This document shows, one piece after another, positions 50,653 to 60,650 of a stretch of DNA of 64,000 nucleotides. This stretch comes from Kordia sp. (GTDB lineage Bacteria > Bacteroidota > Bacteroidia > Flavobacteriales > Flavobacteriaceae), in contig NZ_JAKVBC010000001.1 in assembly GCF_022447245.1 (NCBI RefSeq), positions 186,001 to 250,000 on the forward strand, in the 5' to 3' direction. Numbering within the stretch: position 1 is the first letter of the stretch; each line of letters starts with the position of its first letter. A program made the position numbers and the translations under genes. The notes below the pieces were generated by a model, which was not told the origin of the DNA, searched no databases, and saw nothing but the letters and a program-made list of their open reading frames with translations.

Positions 50653-52860
50653 TTAGTTTCCTAGCTCTAATTGATTTTTTACTAATGTGTAATATGCTCC
50701 GCGTTTTGCGGTTAGTTCTTCGTGATTTCCTAGTTCTATGATTTTTCCTTTATCTAGTACTATAATTTGATCTGCATTTTTTACGGTACTCAAACGATGC
50801 GCTACAACCACTACTGTTTTTCCTCGGTAGAACTCTTGTAAATTCTCCATAATAACCTTCTCATTATTAGCATCTAAAGCACTAGTTGCTTCATCAAAGA
50901 AAATATACTTTGGATCTTTATATACCGAACGTGCAATCAAAATACGCTGCTTTTGTCCTCCAGAAACATTGACACCACTCGATCCGATTTTTGTATTATA
51001 TCCAGATGGCAATTCTTCAATAAATTCTTCAATATTGGCAACTTTTACTGCGTGAATCAAACGCTGCTTGTCTATAATTCCTTCCGAATCAGATTCTGTA
51101 ATATTTCTCGCAATTGTATCTCCAAACAAGAAACCATCTTGCATTACCGAACCGCAGGCTTTACGCCAAACTTTGGTACTCATATCACTCAACTTGTGTG
51201 GTCCAATATGAAGCGAACCTTCGTTAAACTCATAGAATTTCAACAATAATTTAATCAACGTTGTTTTTCCACTACCACTGGCACCTACAATAGCTGTTAC
51301 TTTTCCTTCAGGAATACTCACTGTTAAATCATCTAAGATTAATGGTGAACTCTTTCCTCCATAACGGAAACTTGCATTGGTAAGTCGGATAGTTTTATCT
51401 TCTGGTAACTCTTTGATATTTTCTTCAAAACGATCTTCTTCATCATCTTTATTATGAATCTCAGACAAACGCTCCAAACTGATTTTTGCATCTTGTCCAG
51501 ATTGAATGAATGTAATGAAGTTATTAATTGGTAAGTTTAACTGTCCAATAATATACTGTACCGAAAGCATCATACCTAAAGTAAACATTGGATCGTCAAT
51601 TACAGAAGTTGCTGCAATATAGGTAATGATAATATTTTTAAGTTCGTTGATAAATCGTCCACCTGTATTTTGCGTCTGCGAAAGCGCTAAACCTTTAATA
51701 GAGATTTTGAATAAACGTACCTGAATCGCTTCCCATTCCCAACGTCTTCTTCGTTCAGAACCATTCAATTTAATTTCTTGCATTCCAGAAATTAGCTGAT
51801 ACAAACTACTTTGGTTATCTGAAGATTGATCGAATCGTTTGTAATCGAGTTCTGCCCTCTTTTTCATGAACAATAATGTCCAACCAATATATAGCGCCGA
51901 TCCAATAAAGAAAACCGTAAAAATTGGCATATTATAATATGCTAATACAGCTCCAAAAATAATCATATTAAACGCAGAGAACAGTGTATTTAACGTCGTA
52001 GATGACAAAAAACTTTGAATTCTGTTATGGTCATAAATACGCTGAATAATATCTCCCGTATTTTTGGAATCGAAAAAGGCAATCGGCAATCGCATCAACT
52101 TGATTAAAAAATCGGAAATCAGGTTGATATTGATCCGGCTGGTCATGTGTAATAAAATCCAACCTCGAATCAGTTCCACGGTTGTTTGCGAAATAAAGAG
52201 CGTCAATTGCGCAATTAATATTAGGAAGACAAAGTTTTTATTCTGATAATTAATACCATAATCCACGACCGATTGGGTTAAAAACGGAAATATCAATTGC
52301 AGCAAACTTCCGACGACAAGTCCTAAAATTAACTGAACAATATATTTTTTATACGGTTTAAAATACCAGAATAAGAACTTAAAACCATATTCTTTCTTTT
52401 CTTCCTTCTCCAATTCATAAAACTCTGGAGTTGGCTCTAATAATAATAAATATCCTTCTGCACTTTCTGGATCAGCATTGCTTCCTATCCAACCTTTAAT
52501 AAAATCTTGCTTAGAATACTTTACCAAACCATGCGCAGGATCGGCAACATATACCGTATTTCTTTTAATTTTATATACAACAACGAAGTGACGTTGTCTC
52601 CAGTGTGCAATACATGGATATGGAACTTCGTCTACTAAGGTTTTATAATCGACACTAACAGCCAGTGTATGCAAACCGATTTCTTCAGCAGCTTCGGCAA
52701 TTCCCCCTAAAGAAACACCTTCTCTAGTAATATTGGCTTTCTTTCTCAGAAAGTCAATGGTATAGGCACGCCCAAAATGCTTTGCCACCATACGCAAACA
52801 CGTTGGTCCGCAATCCATCTGATCTAACTGTCGGAAAAAAGGAAATTCTCTCTTTATCAT
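50653..52860 (-). CDS. lanT: C39-peptidase ABC exporter for GG-leader peptides
   Basis: A 735-residue transporter. The N-terminal C39 peptidase has Cys17 (QMDCGPTCL), His91 (RQRHFVVVYKI) and Asp107 (VYVADPAHG), which cut leaders after double glycine. Six membrane helices follow (about 160-430). The C-terminal ATPase has Walker A (IVGASGSGKTTLIKLLLKF), signature VSGGQKQR and Walker B (YIFFDEATSAL). It should mature and export the GG precursors at 46094, 48170, 48595 and 48947. No LanP-type separate leader peptidase is present, consistent with this route. It is transcribed convergently to the precursors. Confidence 0.94.
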   Translation of the reverse strand: MIKREFPFFRQLDQMDCGPTCLRMVAKHFGRAYTIDFLRKKANITREGVSLGGIAEAAEEIGLHTLAVSVDYKTLVDEVPYPCIAHWRQRHFVVVYKIKRNTVYVADPAHGLVKYSKQDFIKGWIGSNADPESAEGYLLLLEPTPEFYELEKEEKKEYGFKFLFWYFKPYKKYIVQLILGLVVGSLLQLIFPFLTQSVVDYGINYQNKNFVFLILIAQLTLFISQTTVELIRGWILLHMTSRININLISDFLIKLMRLPIAFFDSKNTGDIIQRIYDHNRIQSFLSSTTLNTLFSAFNMIIFGAVLAYYNMPIFTVFFIGSALYIGWTLLFMKKRAELDYKRFDQSSDNQSSLYQLISGMQEIKLNGSERRRRWEWEAIQVRLFKISIKGLALSQTQNTGGRFINELKNIIITYIAATSVIDDPMFTLGMMLSVQYIIGQLNLPINNFITFIQSGQDAKISLERLSEIHNKDDEEDRFEENIKELPEDKTIRLTNASFRYGGKSSPLILDDLTVSIPEGKVTAIVGASGSGKTTLIKLLLKFYEFNEGSLHIGPHKLSDMSTKVWRKACGSVMQDGFLFGDTIARNITESDSEGIIDKQRLIHAVKVANIEEFIEELPSGYNTKIGSSGVNVSGGQKQRILIARSVYKDPKYIFFDEATSALDANNEKVIMENLQEFYRGKTVVVVAHRLSTVKNADQIIVLDKGKIIELGNHEELTAKRGAYYTLVKNQLELGN

Positions 52861-53127
52861 TAACTTTCTTTCTTGTGTAATTTATAGTTTGGTTTTTATT
52901 TTTTGAGAAATATATAAGCGATCTCCTTCATTTTAATTATTCACACGACATTTACGATGATTTCTCAAACAACTGTTGTTTTTTTCAAAAAAAATTGTTC
53001 TTTATGAGAAAAACACGCACAAATATATACTTTTATTTAATTCACGCCAAATAAAAAATGGTCATTTGTACGATATTTTCGCATAAATTGATATATTTGT
53101 AATGTAAAAACCTAAAAAATTACCCAA

Positions 53128-54414
53128 ATGCTCGTAAAATTCACGGTAGAAAACTATTTATCTTTCAAAAATAGAACCTCTATTGATTTCACAGCGACTT
53201 CCCTTACCGAGCTGCGAGATACGAATCTATATCAGACACCATTAAAAAATGTGACCTTATTAAAGAGCATGATTATCTATGGAGCTAACTCCAATGGAAA
53301 GAGTAATTTGTTCAAAGCAATCAGCTTTGCGCGAAAGTTTATGATTAATTCTTCTAAAGATTCACAATCAGATGAACCTATAGAAGTACAACCTTTTTGC
53401 TTATCTACGGAAACCATTGAAAACCCAAGTTTCTTTGAATTGGTATTTGTATATGATGCGGTAAAATATCGCTATGGTTTTGAAGTTGACGAAACAGAAA
53501 TACATAAAGAATGGTTGTATATGACAACGAAAAACAAGGAACAACTCTTGTTTGAAAGATCGTTTCAAGATATTACCATCACTAAAAAATATGATGCTGC
53601 AAGTAACAACTTGACGTCTATTACACGAAAAAATGCCTTGTTTCTTTCAGTATGTGCACAATTCAATATTCCAACAGGAATGGCAATTTTAAAAGCTTTG
53701 AGCAGTGTACACTATATTTCAGGAATGCAAGACCGTTACACTGTTAATTTTACAATTGATATGATGGACGATCCAACGAAAAAGAAATACATTGATAATT
53801 TTATTGCCAGTGCCGATTTAGGATTTACTGAAACAAAAGTAGAACGTTTCAAACTTACGGAAGAAATTTTAGAGAAAGGAAACGTACCTAAAGAGATTCG
53901 AAAAATGATTTTAGAATCGGACGAGGAAAATGTCGTGGTAAGCACCAAACACAGTATTTATGATGAAAACAATGAAGAAGTGGATAATATTTACTTCAAT
54001 TTATTTGTGAATGAATCTTTGGGAACAGGAAAATATGTGGCGCTTTCAGGACCAATTATTGATACGTTAATGCACGGAAAAACCTTGATTATTGACGAAT
54101 TTGACGCGCAATTGCATCCACATTTGAGCAAAGCTATCGTAGAGTTGTTCAATTCTAAAGAAAATAATCCACATGGAGCGCAGCTTATTTTTGCTTCTCA
54201 TAACCCGGCATTGATCAATCCAAAACGTAAACTTTTCCGCCGTGATCAAATCATTATTACACAAAAAGATCAATTTGGCGTGACTAACATGGAATCACTT
54301 TACGATAAAAAAATCCGAAAAGATGCTTCGTTTGAAAAAGACTATCTCGAAGGAAAGTATGATGGAATTCCAGATATTAAAATTGATGATGACTTCCGTT
54401 TATTTGATGAATAA
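53128..54414 (+). CDS. RloA-like AAA ATPase of the OLD/RecF type
   Basis: A 428-residue P-loop ATPase. It starts LVKFTVENYLSFKNRTSIDF, then Walker A SMIIYGANSNGKSNLFKAIS, and late Walker B KTLIIDEFDAQLHPHLS with the switch His in QLIFASHNP. This is the AAA15/21-like layout of RloA and related abortive-infection ATPases. RloA normally pairs with an RloB nuclease, but the next gene is an unrelated S9 peptidase, so a partner is missing or located elsewhere. A defence role is possible but unproven. Confidence 0.8.
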   Translation: MLVKFTVENYLSFKNRTSIDFTATSLTELRDTNLYQTPLKNVTLLKSMIIYGANSNGKSNLFKAISFARKFMINSSKDSQSDEPIEVQPFCLSTETIENPSFFELVFVYDAVKYRYGFEVDETEIHKEWLYMTTKNKEQLLFERSFQDITITKKYDAASNNLTSITRKNALFLSVCAQFNIPTGMAILKALSSVHYISGMQDRYTVNFTIDMMDDPTKKKYIDNFIASADLGFTETKVERFKLTEEILEKGNVPKEIRKMILESDEENVVVSTKHSIYDENNEEVDNIYFNLFVNESLGTGKYVALSGPIIDTLMHGKTLIIDEFDAQLHPHLSKAIVELFNSKENNPHGAQLIFASHNPALINPKRKLFRRDQIIITQKDQFGVTNMESLYDKKIRKDASFEKDYLEGKYDGIPDIKIDDDFRLFDE

Positions 54415-54446
54415 CCTTTAACTATTTAATCTTTAAACTATTGATA

Positions 54447-56369
54447 ATGAAAAAGACTTTACTCCTAACACTATATACCTTTATGACAACTATTGGATTT
54501 AGCCAATCAAAAGTAATGACACCAGAGCAACTTATTCAACTAAATAGAGTTTCTGCTGTGGGTTTAAGTGATGATGGAAAACAAGTCATCTATAAGACAT
54601 CAACTTTTGATCTAAAGACAAATGAACGCTCCACTAAATTTTTTACAGTTTCTGTAAATGGAGGCGCTGTCAAAACCATTGAAGAAGTTGGGGATTTAGT
54701 AAAAGATAAAAATGTATCACCAGATGGAAAATGGAAATTAGTCGCAAAAGAAGTAAAACTTCAAAAAGTAAGTGGCTCTGATCATTATGAAGATGTTCCA
54801 AACTCCAATGTTTACATTTACAATCAACTCAACTATAGACATTGGGACAAGTGGGAAGATGGTGCTTTTAGCCATGTATTCCTGCAATCTGCTACTGATT
54901 CTAATGATAAAGGAATTGATTTGATGGAGGGAGAACCTTATGATTGTCCACAGCAACCTTTTGGCGGTGATGAAGACTATATTTGGAGTCCTGACTCAAA
55001 AAAAGTGTTATACGTTACTAAAAAATTAGCAGGTACGGAATATGCTGTTAGTACAAATACGAACATCTATGAATATGACCTAGACACAAAACAAACCGTC
55101 AATCTTACCGAAAAAAACAAAGGCTACGATACACATCCTGCTTTTTCGTCAAAAGGTACACTTGCTTGGCTTCAAATGAAAAGAGACGGATATGAATCTG
55201 ATAAAAATGATATTATTGTTAGGTTGCCTGAAGGATATGTAAATCTTACCGAAAATTGGGATGGCACTGTTAATGGATTTATTTGGAGTGTGGACGGATC
55301 AAAAATTTATTTTAATGCGCCTGTTGGCGGAACAGTTCATGCCTTTGAAATTGATGTTCCAACTGGGAAAAAAAAGCCTTCTAAACCGAAGCAAATTTCT
55401 AAAGGTCAATTTGATGTAAATGGCATCATTGGTCAAAGTGGAAATCAGTTAATTGTGAACAGACGTGACATGAATCATGCGACAGAGATTTACAGTCTAA
55501 ATCTCAAAACAGGAGCCATGAACCAATTATCCAAGGCAAATGATGATATTTATAAAGACATCAAAATGTCTAATATTGAGAAGCGAATTGTAAAAACTAC
55601 CGATGGAAAAGATATGGTTACTTGGGTAATTTATCCACCAGATTTTGATCCAACGAAAAAGTATCCCACACTTTTATATTGTCAAGGTGGTCCACAAGGA
55701 GCATTGTCGCAGTTTTATTCTTTTAGATGGAACTTTCAAGTAATGGCTGCCAATGGCTATATCATTGTTGCTCCGAACCGAAGAGGAATGCCTGGTCACG
55801 GTGTGGAATGGAATGAACAAATTTCAAAAGATTATGGTGGACAGAATATGAAAGATTACTTAGCTGCTATTGATGATATTGCCAAAGAATCTTATGTAGA
55901 TAAAAATAAATTGGGTTGTATTGGAGCTAGTTATGGAGGATACTCTGTGTTCTATTTGGCGTCAAGACATGAAGGTAGATTTAAGTCATTTATTTCTCAT
56001 GATGGAATTTTCAATTGGCGATCTATGTATGGAACTACGGAAGAATTATTCTTTGTGAATTGGGATCTTGGTGGAAATTATTGGGATAAAACAAATGCAG
56101 CTGCTCAAAAGTCGTATGCGGAATTCAATCCGATCAATTTTGTTGACAAATGGGATACGCCTATCTTGATTATTCAAGGAGGAAAAGACTTTAGAGTACC
56201 GATCGGACAAGGATTAGAAGCATTTCAAGCAGCTCAACTACGAGGTGTCAAATCAAGGCTTTTATATTTTCCAGAAGAAAACCACTGGGTACTTTCTGCA
56301 CAAAATAGCTTAGTTTGGCAACGAGAATTCTTTAAATGGTTGGATGAGACTCTGAAGAATGTAAACTAA
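54447..56369 (+). CDS. S9-family prolyl oligopeptidase/acyl-aminoacyl peptidase
   Basis: A 640-residue exported protein. The ATG at 54447 gives a signal peptide (MKKTLLLTLYTFMTTIGFSQ). Residues about 25-390 form a beta-propeller with the TolB-like blocks IWSPDSKKVLYVTKK and FIWSVDGSKIYFNA. The C-terminal alpha/beta hydrolase (about 400-640) has the nucleophile CIGASYGGYSVFY, an Asp in GGKDFRVPIGQG and a His in FPEENHWVLS. It cleaves short peptides in the periplasm. The gene is intact and follows the RloA-like gene by 32 bp, perhaps only by chance. Confidence 0.92.
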   Translation: MKKTLLLTLYTFMTTIGFSQSKVMTPEQLIQLNRVSAVGLSDDGKQVIYKTSTFDLKTNERSTKFFTVSVNGGAVKTIEEVGDLVKDKNVSPDGKWKLVAKEVKLQKVSGSDHYEDVPNSNVYIYNQLNYRHWDKWEDGAFSHVFLQSATDSNDKGIDLMEGEPYDCPQQPFGGDEDYIWSPDSKKVLYVTKKLAGTEYAVSTNTNIYEYDLDTKQTVNLTEKNKGYDTHPAFSSKGTLAWLQMKRDGYESDKNDIIVRLPEGYVNLTENWDGTVNGFIWSVDGSKIYFNAPVGGTVHAFEIDVPTGKKKPSKPKQISKGQFDVNGIIGQSGNQLIVNRRDMNHATEIYSLNLKTGAMNQLSKANDDIYKDIKMSNIEKRIVKTTDGKDMVTWVIYPPDFDPTKKYPTLLYCQGGPQGALSQFYSFRWNFQVMAANGYIIVAPNRRGMPGHGVEWNEQISKDYGGQNMKDYLAAIDDIAKESYVDKNKLGCIGASYGGYSVFYLASRHEGRFKSFISHDGIFNWRSMYGTTEELFFVNWDLGGNYWDKTNAAAQKSYAEFNPINFVDKWDTPILIIQGGKDFRVPIGQGLEAFQAAQLRGVKSRLLYFPEENHWVLSAQNSLVWQREFFKWLDETLKNVN

Positions 56370-56688
56370 GAAAAGGAAATATTTGTTCGAGCATTATCAT
56401 AAATGCTGTATACAACTTATCAAAGTACTAGTAAAACTGATGCTTCAATTCAATTTCCATAGTTATGCCTAGCTCTATTAGTAATGATTGATTTGATATT
56501 TACCAAAAACCATTAAATGAGATCACTATGTTAAAATTCCTAAAATCGTGATATATCTATTTTTATTTCTTTTATTTTGAGTCAACTACTTCGAAACAAA
56601 CCATGAAGTATTGAAAAAGGAAAATTAAAAACATTGTGACACTTGCGTCATATTGTTCAAATTTTGATTATCTAACTAAAAAACCAAA
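56370..56688. other. Intergenic stretch, no gene seen
   Basis: This 319-bp AT-rich gap between two large secreted-protein genes has no open frame of note. I do not see a clear -33/-7 promoter pair or terminator here. Confidence 0.4.
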
Positions 56689-59600
56689 ATGATTAAATTA
56701 CTCAACCTCAAAAAGGTGGCAAGAGTTCTGACTTTTACTTTTGCCTTTCTTATGTTCGTATCGAACAGTTATGCACAAAAAAACAACAAAGAAAAAGACA
56801 AGAAAAAAGACAATGTAAGTTCCATTTATAATGGCTTAACATTCAGAAGTATCGGCCCAGCATTCATGTCTGGTAGAATTGCTGACATTGTAATTCATCC
56901 AACGAATGAAAACTTATGGTATGTAGCAGTTGCCTCTGGTGGTGTTTGGAAAACCGAAAACGCTGGAACTACTTGGAAATCTATGTTTGATGGCCAAGTA
57001 AGTTATTCCATTGGTTGTATTACATTAGATCCGCAAAATCCAGAAATTGTATGGGTCGGAACAGGAGAAAATGTTGGTGGAAGACATATTGGTTATGGAG
57101 ACGGAATCTACAAAAGTGAAGACGGTGGGAAATCATGGAAAAACATGGGACTCAAAAAATCTGAACACTTATCAAAAATTATCATTCATCCAACAGACTC
57201 TAACATCATGTGGGTTGCTTCACAAGGACCACTTTGGAGTAGTGGCGGTGAACGTGGTGTGTACAAATCAACAGATGGTGGAAAAACTTGGAAGCGAACA
57301 CTTGGCGATGCTGAATGGGTAGGTGCTACTGACATGTTGATTGATCCAAGAAATCCAGATTTATTATATGCCGCTACTTGGCAACGCCATCGTACAGTGG
57401 CAGGATATTTAGGCGGAGGACCTGGAACAGCTATTCACAGATCAACAGATGGCGGTGAAACTTGGACAAAGTTAACCAATGGTTTACCAGGTAGCAATAT
57501 GGGAAAAATTGGTTTGGCAATCTCTCCTCAAACGCCTGATGTCATCTACGCTGCTATAGAACTGGATAGAAGAAAAGGTGGTGTATACAAAAGTGAAAAC
57601 AAAGGCACGTCATGGAAAAAAATGAGTGATGCTGTTTCTGGTGGAACAGGACCGCACTACTATCAAGAATTATATGCTTCACCACATAAATTTGATCACC
57701 TGTATTTAGCGAACAACTATATGTTAGAATCATTTGATGGAGGAAAAACCTTTACGCAAATGAATGAATCAGAAAAGCATGTGGACAATCATGCTGTGGC
57801 TTTTAAAAAAGATGATCCTAACTATATTTTAGTAGGTTGCGATGGTGGTTTGTATGAAAGTTTCGACAGGACTAAAAACTGGAAATTCATTGACAACTTA
57901 CCTGTGACACAGTTTTATAAAATAGCTGTAGATGATGCTGAACCTTTCTACTATGTGTATGGAGGAACGCAAGACAACAACACGCAAGGTGGACCTTCTC
58001 AAACAGATAATACTAGTGGAATTCGCAATTCTGATTGGTTTGTTGTTTTGGGCGGAGATGGTCATCAACCAGCCACAGAGCCTGGAAATCCTAATATTGT
58101 GTATGCACAGTGGCAACAAGGAAACCTGAATCGTCACGATCGAATTACAGGTGAAAATGTATACATTAAACCACAACCAGACCTAGGTGAGAAAACAGAA
58201 CGTTACAACTGGGACGCTCCTATTTTGGTAAGTCCGCATAATCCTAAGCGAATTTATCATGCTTCTCAACGCGTTTGGAAATCGGATGATAGAGGAGATT
58301 CTTGGCAAGCAATTTCAGGTGATTTAACCAATAATATAGAACGTATTCAAACGCCTTTTTACGGAAAAAAACAAAAATGGGACAATGCATGGGATATTTA
58401 CGCCATGTCTAGCTACAGTACAATTACATCTCTATCAGAATCACCTAAGCAAGAAGGATTAATTTATGCAGGAACTGACGATGGTATCATTCAAGTCACT
58501 GAAGATGGAGGTGCAAACTGGAGAAAAGTAGATTTTTCAAAAATCAACGGATTACCAAACACCGCTTTTGTAAATGATATTAAAGCAGACTTATATGATG
58601 AAAATGTTGTGTATGCTGTATTTGACAATCATAAATACGGTGACTATCAACCATACCTATTCAAAAGTTCAGACAAAGGAAAGACTTGGCAAAATATAGC
58701 GAACAACCTTCCTAATCGTACCTTATTATGGCGCATTGTTCAAGATCATGAAAATTCTCAATTGATGTTCTTAGGAACTGAATATGGTGTATATTTTACG
58801 CTTGACGGAGCCAAAACATGGACAAAATTAAAAGGTGGAATTCCAAATATCTCTGTGCGTGATTTGGCTATTCAGAAAAGAGAAAATGACTTGGTTGCAG
58901 GGACATTTGGAAGAGGGATTTACATTTTGGACGATTATTCAGCGCTTCGCACAATGAATACTGACAACGAAGCAAAACTATTTAAACCAAGAGATGGAAA
59001 GTGGTATATGCAACGTAGAATTTTAGGAAGAGCCAAAAAAGCAACACAAGGTGACAACTTCTTTGTAGCTGACAATCCTCCATATGGTGTTGAGTTTACG
59101 TATTATCTTAAAGATAGTTACAAATCAAAAGTAGCGCAGCGTAAAAAGCAAGAAAGTGAAACTGAGAAAAACAAAGGAACTGTCGGTGTTCCAGAATGGT
59201 CTGTATTAGAAGCAGAACAAAAGGAACTAAAACCGCAAGTATGGTTGTTTATTTCCGATGCAAATGGTAACATTCTTAAAAGAATTAAAGCAAAAAATGC
59301 CAAAGGAATGCACCGAATCAGTTGGAATCTTTCCACAGAACCTACCAACACTATTTCTTCAAATAACATAAATAGAAACGGTAGCGGATATATGTCAGCA
59401 CCAGGAAGCTATAGTGCTCAGCTTTTCAAGCAAATTGAAGGGAAATACACAAGTCTTGGAGAAAAGGTTTCGTTTGCCGTAAAAGCATCTAATAAAGGCG
59501 CATTAAACGGAAGTTCGCCTGATAAAGTAGTAGCGCACTGGAAAACGATTGCAGATTTATCAACAAAAGTAAGTGATTTAGGAACAGATGTAAGAGATAC

Positions 59601-59958
59601 CAAAAATGCTATTAATGTCATGCTTAAAGCATATGACAGAGCACCGAAAAGCAATGAAAATCTTCATACCAAATTACTTACATTAAGAGATCAAATTTTA
59701 GATATAGATCAGCAATTTAACGGAAGTAAAGTACGTAGAGAAGTAGGTGAAAAAGATGAATATCCAACCATCAGAGATTATATGTGGGCTGCAAGTGCTG
59801 GTACAACATACGGACCTACAAAAGCACACCTAAAGTATTTAGACAATGCTACTAAGCTCTTCAATCAAATGGCTACAAAACTACAGGAAGTTAAAGATGC
59901 AATGACTCCTTTAGAAGGTCAATTAAAAAACATTGGAGCACCTAGAATAAAGAAGTAA
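56689..59958 (+). CDS. Secreted sortilin/BNR-repeat (glycosyl-hydrolase-like) protein
   Basis: A 1089-residue exported protein (signal VARVLTFTFAFLMFVSNSYA). It carries repeated BNR/Asp-box motifs such as KSEDGGKSWKNM, KSTDGGKTWKRTLG, RSTDGGETWTKL and TLDGAKTWTKLKGG over residues about 60-760, which fold as one or two beta-propellers of the VPS10/sortilin type. The C-terminal 330 residues include a Fn3-like stretch (LWLFISDANG-type: QVWLFISDANGNILKRIKAK) and a long helical tail. There is no T9SS domain. Related proteins are annotated as glycosyl hydrolases, but catalytic activity is not proven. Confidence 0.82.
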   Translation: MIKLLNLKKVARVLTFTFAFLMFVSNSYAQKNNKEKDKKKDNVSSIYNGLTFRSIGPAFMSGRIADIVIHPTNENLWYVAVASGGVWKTENAGTTWKSMFDGQVSYSIGCITLDPQNPEIVWVGTGENVGGRHIGYGDGIYKSEDGGKSWKNMGLKKSEHLSKIIIHPTDSNIMWVASQGPLWSSGGERGVYKSTDGGKTWKRTLGDAEWVGATDMLIDPRNPDLLYAATWQRHRTVAGYLGGGPGTAIHRSTDGGETWTKLTNGLPGSNMGKIGLAISPQTPDVIYAAIELDRRKGGVYKSENKGTSWKKMSDAVSGGTGPHYYQELYASPHKFDHLYLANNYMLESFDGGKTFTQMNESEKHVDNHAVAFKKDDPNYILVGCDGGLYESFDRTKNWKFIDNLPVTQFYKIAVDDAEPFYYVYGGTQDNNTQGGPSQTDNTSGIRNSDWFVVLGGDGHQPATEPGNPNIVYAQWQQGNLNRHDRITGENVYIKPQPDLGEKTERYNWDAPILVSPHNPKRIYHASQRVWKSDDRGDSWQAISGDLTNNIERIQTPFYGKKQKWDNAWDIYAMSSYSTITSLSESPKQEGLIYAGTDDGIIQVTEDGGANWRKVDFSKINGLPNTAFVNDIKADLYDENVVYAVFDNHKYGDYQPYLFKSSDKGKTWQNIANNLPNRTLLWRIVQDHENSQLMFLGTEYGVYFTLDGAKTWTKLKGGIPNISVRDLAIQKRENDLVAGTFGRGIYILDDYSALRTMNTDNEAKLFKPRDGKWYMQRRILGRAKKATQGDNFFVADNPPYGVEFTYYLKDSYKSKVAQRKKQESETEKNKGTVGVPEWSVLEAEQKELKPQVWLFISDANGNILKRIKAKNAKGMHRISWNLSTEPTNTISSNNINRNGSGYMSAPGSYSAQLFKQIEGKYTSLGEKVSFAVKASNKGALNGSSPDKVVAHWKTIADLSTKVSDLGTDVRDTKNAINVMLKAYDRAPKSNENLHTKLLTLRDQILDIDQQFNGSKVRREVGEKDEYPTIRDYMWAASAGTTYGPTKAHLKYLDNATKLFNQMATKLQEVKDAMTPLEGQLKNIGAPRIKK

Positions 59959-59969
59959 AAAAACAAAAG

Positions 59970-60022
59970 CACAACAATACAAAACCTAAGTTATAAATAT
60001 GTAATTTAGGTTCTGTTGTGTT
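59970..60022 (+). terminator. Long hairpin after the BNR-repeat gene
   Basis: CACAACA (59970-59976) pairs with TGTTGTG (60014-60020), and inside it AACCTAA pairs with TTAGGTT (60005-60011). Likely a terminator although no strong T tract follows. Confidence 0.55.
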
Positions 60023-60033
60023 TAATACTAAAA

Positions 60034-60633
60034 ATGGAAATAGAAAATCTAAATAGAGAGTTAGCAGCAGCTGGAGCACACAACAATTATCAGTATCTAG
60101 GTCAAAAACTAACGCCATTGGAAGCTTTGGTTAATGGTCCTTTCTCAGCCAAACCTTATGTAAATATTTTGGTCAAATATCTGAGTCGTGTAGCAGTTAA
60201 AAATAAAGATATGATTATCAGAGCGCTCTCTGAAAAAGGACTGTACACTGCCACAAAACCTCTTCTAGATTTATTTGATGATCCACAAATGACAGAATTG
60301 CAACTTTGGACAGTGGGTAATGCGCTTCATGTCTTAGATGATACATCTAGCTATGAGAAGATTATCCATCTTACCTAAAGATCCCATCTTGGCAATGCAC
60401 GACAAATGCTCTTATCAATACTAGGGCGCTCAAAAGATAAAGAGGCTTATAAGGTTTTAATTGACTGTCTAAGCGACGATCAACTAAAAGGACATGCAAT
60501 AGCAGCTTTGGGTCAATTTGGAAATGTAGCTGCAATTGAAATTCTTGAAAAAATAAAAGTTGAGAAAGGGAAATATGAGTTTAAGGCAAAACTAACAGCT
60601 TTAAAAAGATTGCACGCACTCCTAAAAAATTAA
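60034..60633 (+). pseudogene. HEAT-repeat protein gene with an in-frame stop
   Basis: The ATG at 60034 begins MEIENLNRELAAAGAHNNYQ. The frame meets a TAA at 60376-60378 (after YEKIIHLT) and then continues in the same frame (RSHLGNARQMLLSILGRSKD) to the TAA at 60633. The pieces fit one HEAT-repeat protein of about 199 residues, with GHAIAALGQFGNVAAIEILE as a clear HEAT unit. The single stop is the only lesion I see. A restart at the ATG 60406 would give a 75-residue fragment. Confidence 0.7.
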
Positions 60634-60650
60634 TTATCAAAATTTTAGCA

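Noticed and set aside
54414-56369. S9 peptidase as the effector partner of the RloA-like ATPase
   Set aside because: It has a signal peptide and so is exported, while the ATPase is cytoplasmic; close spacing alone does not make a system.
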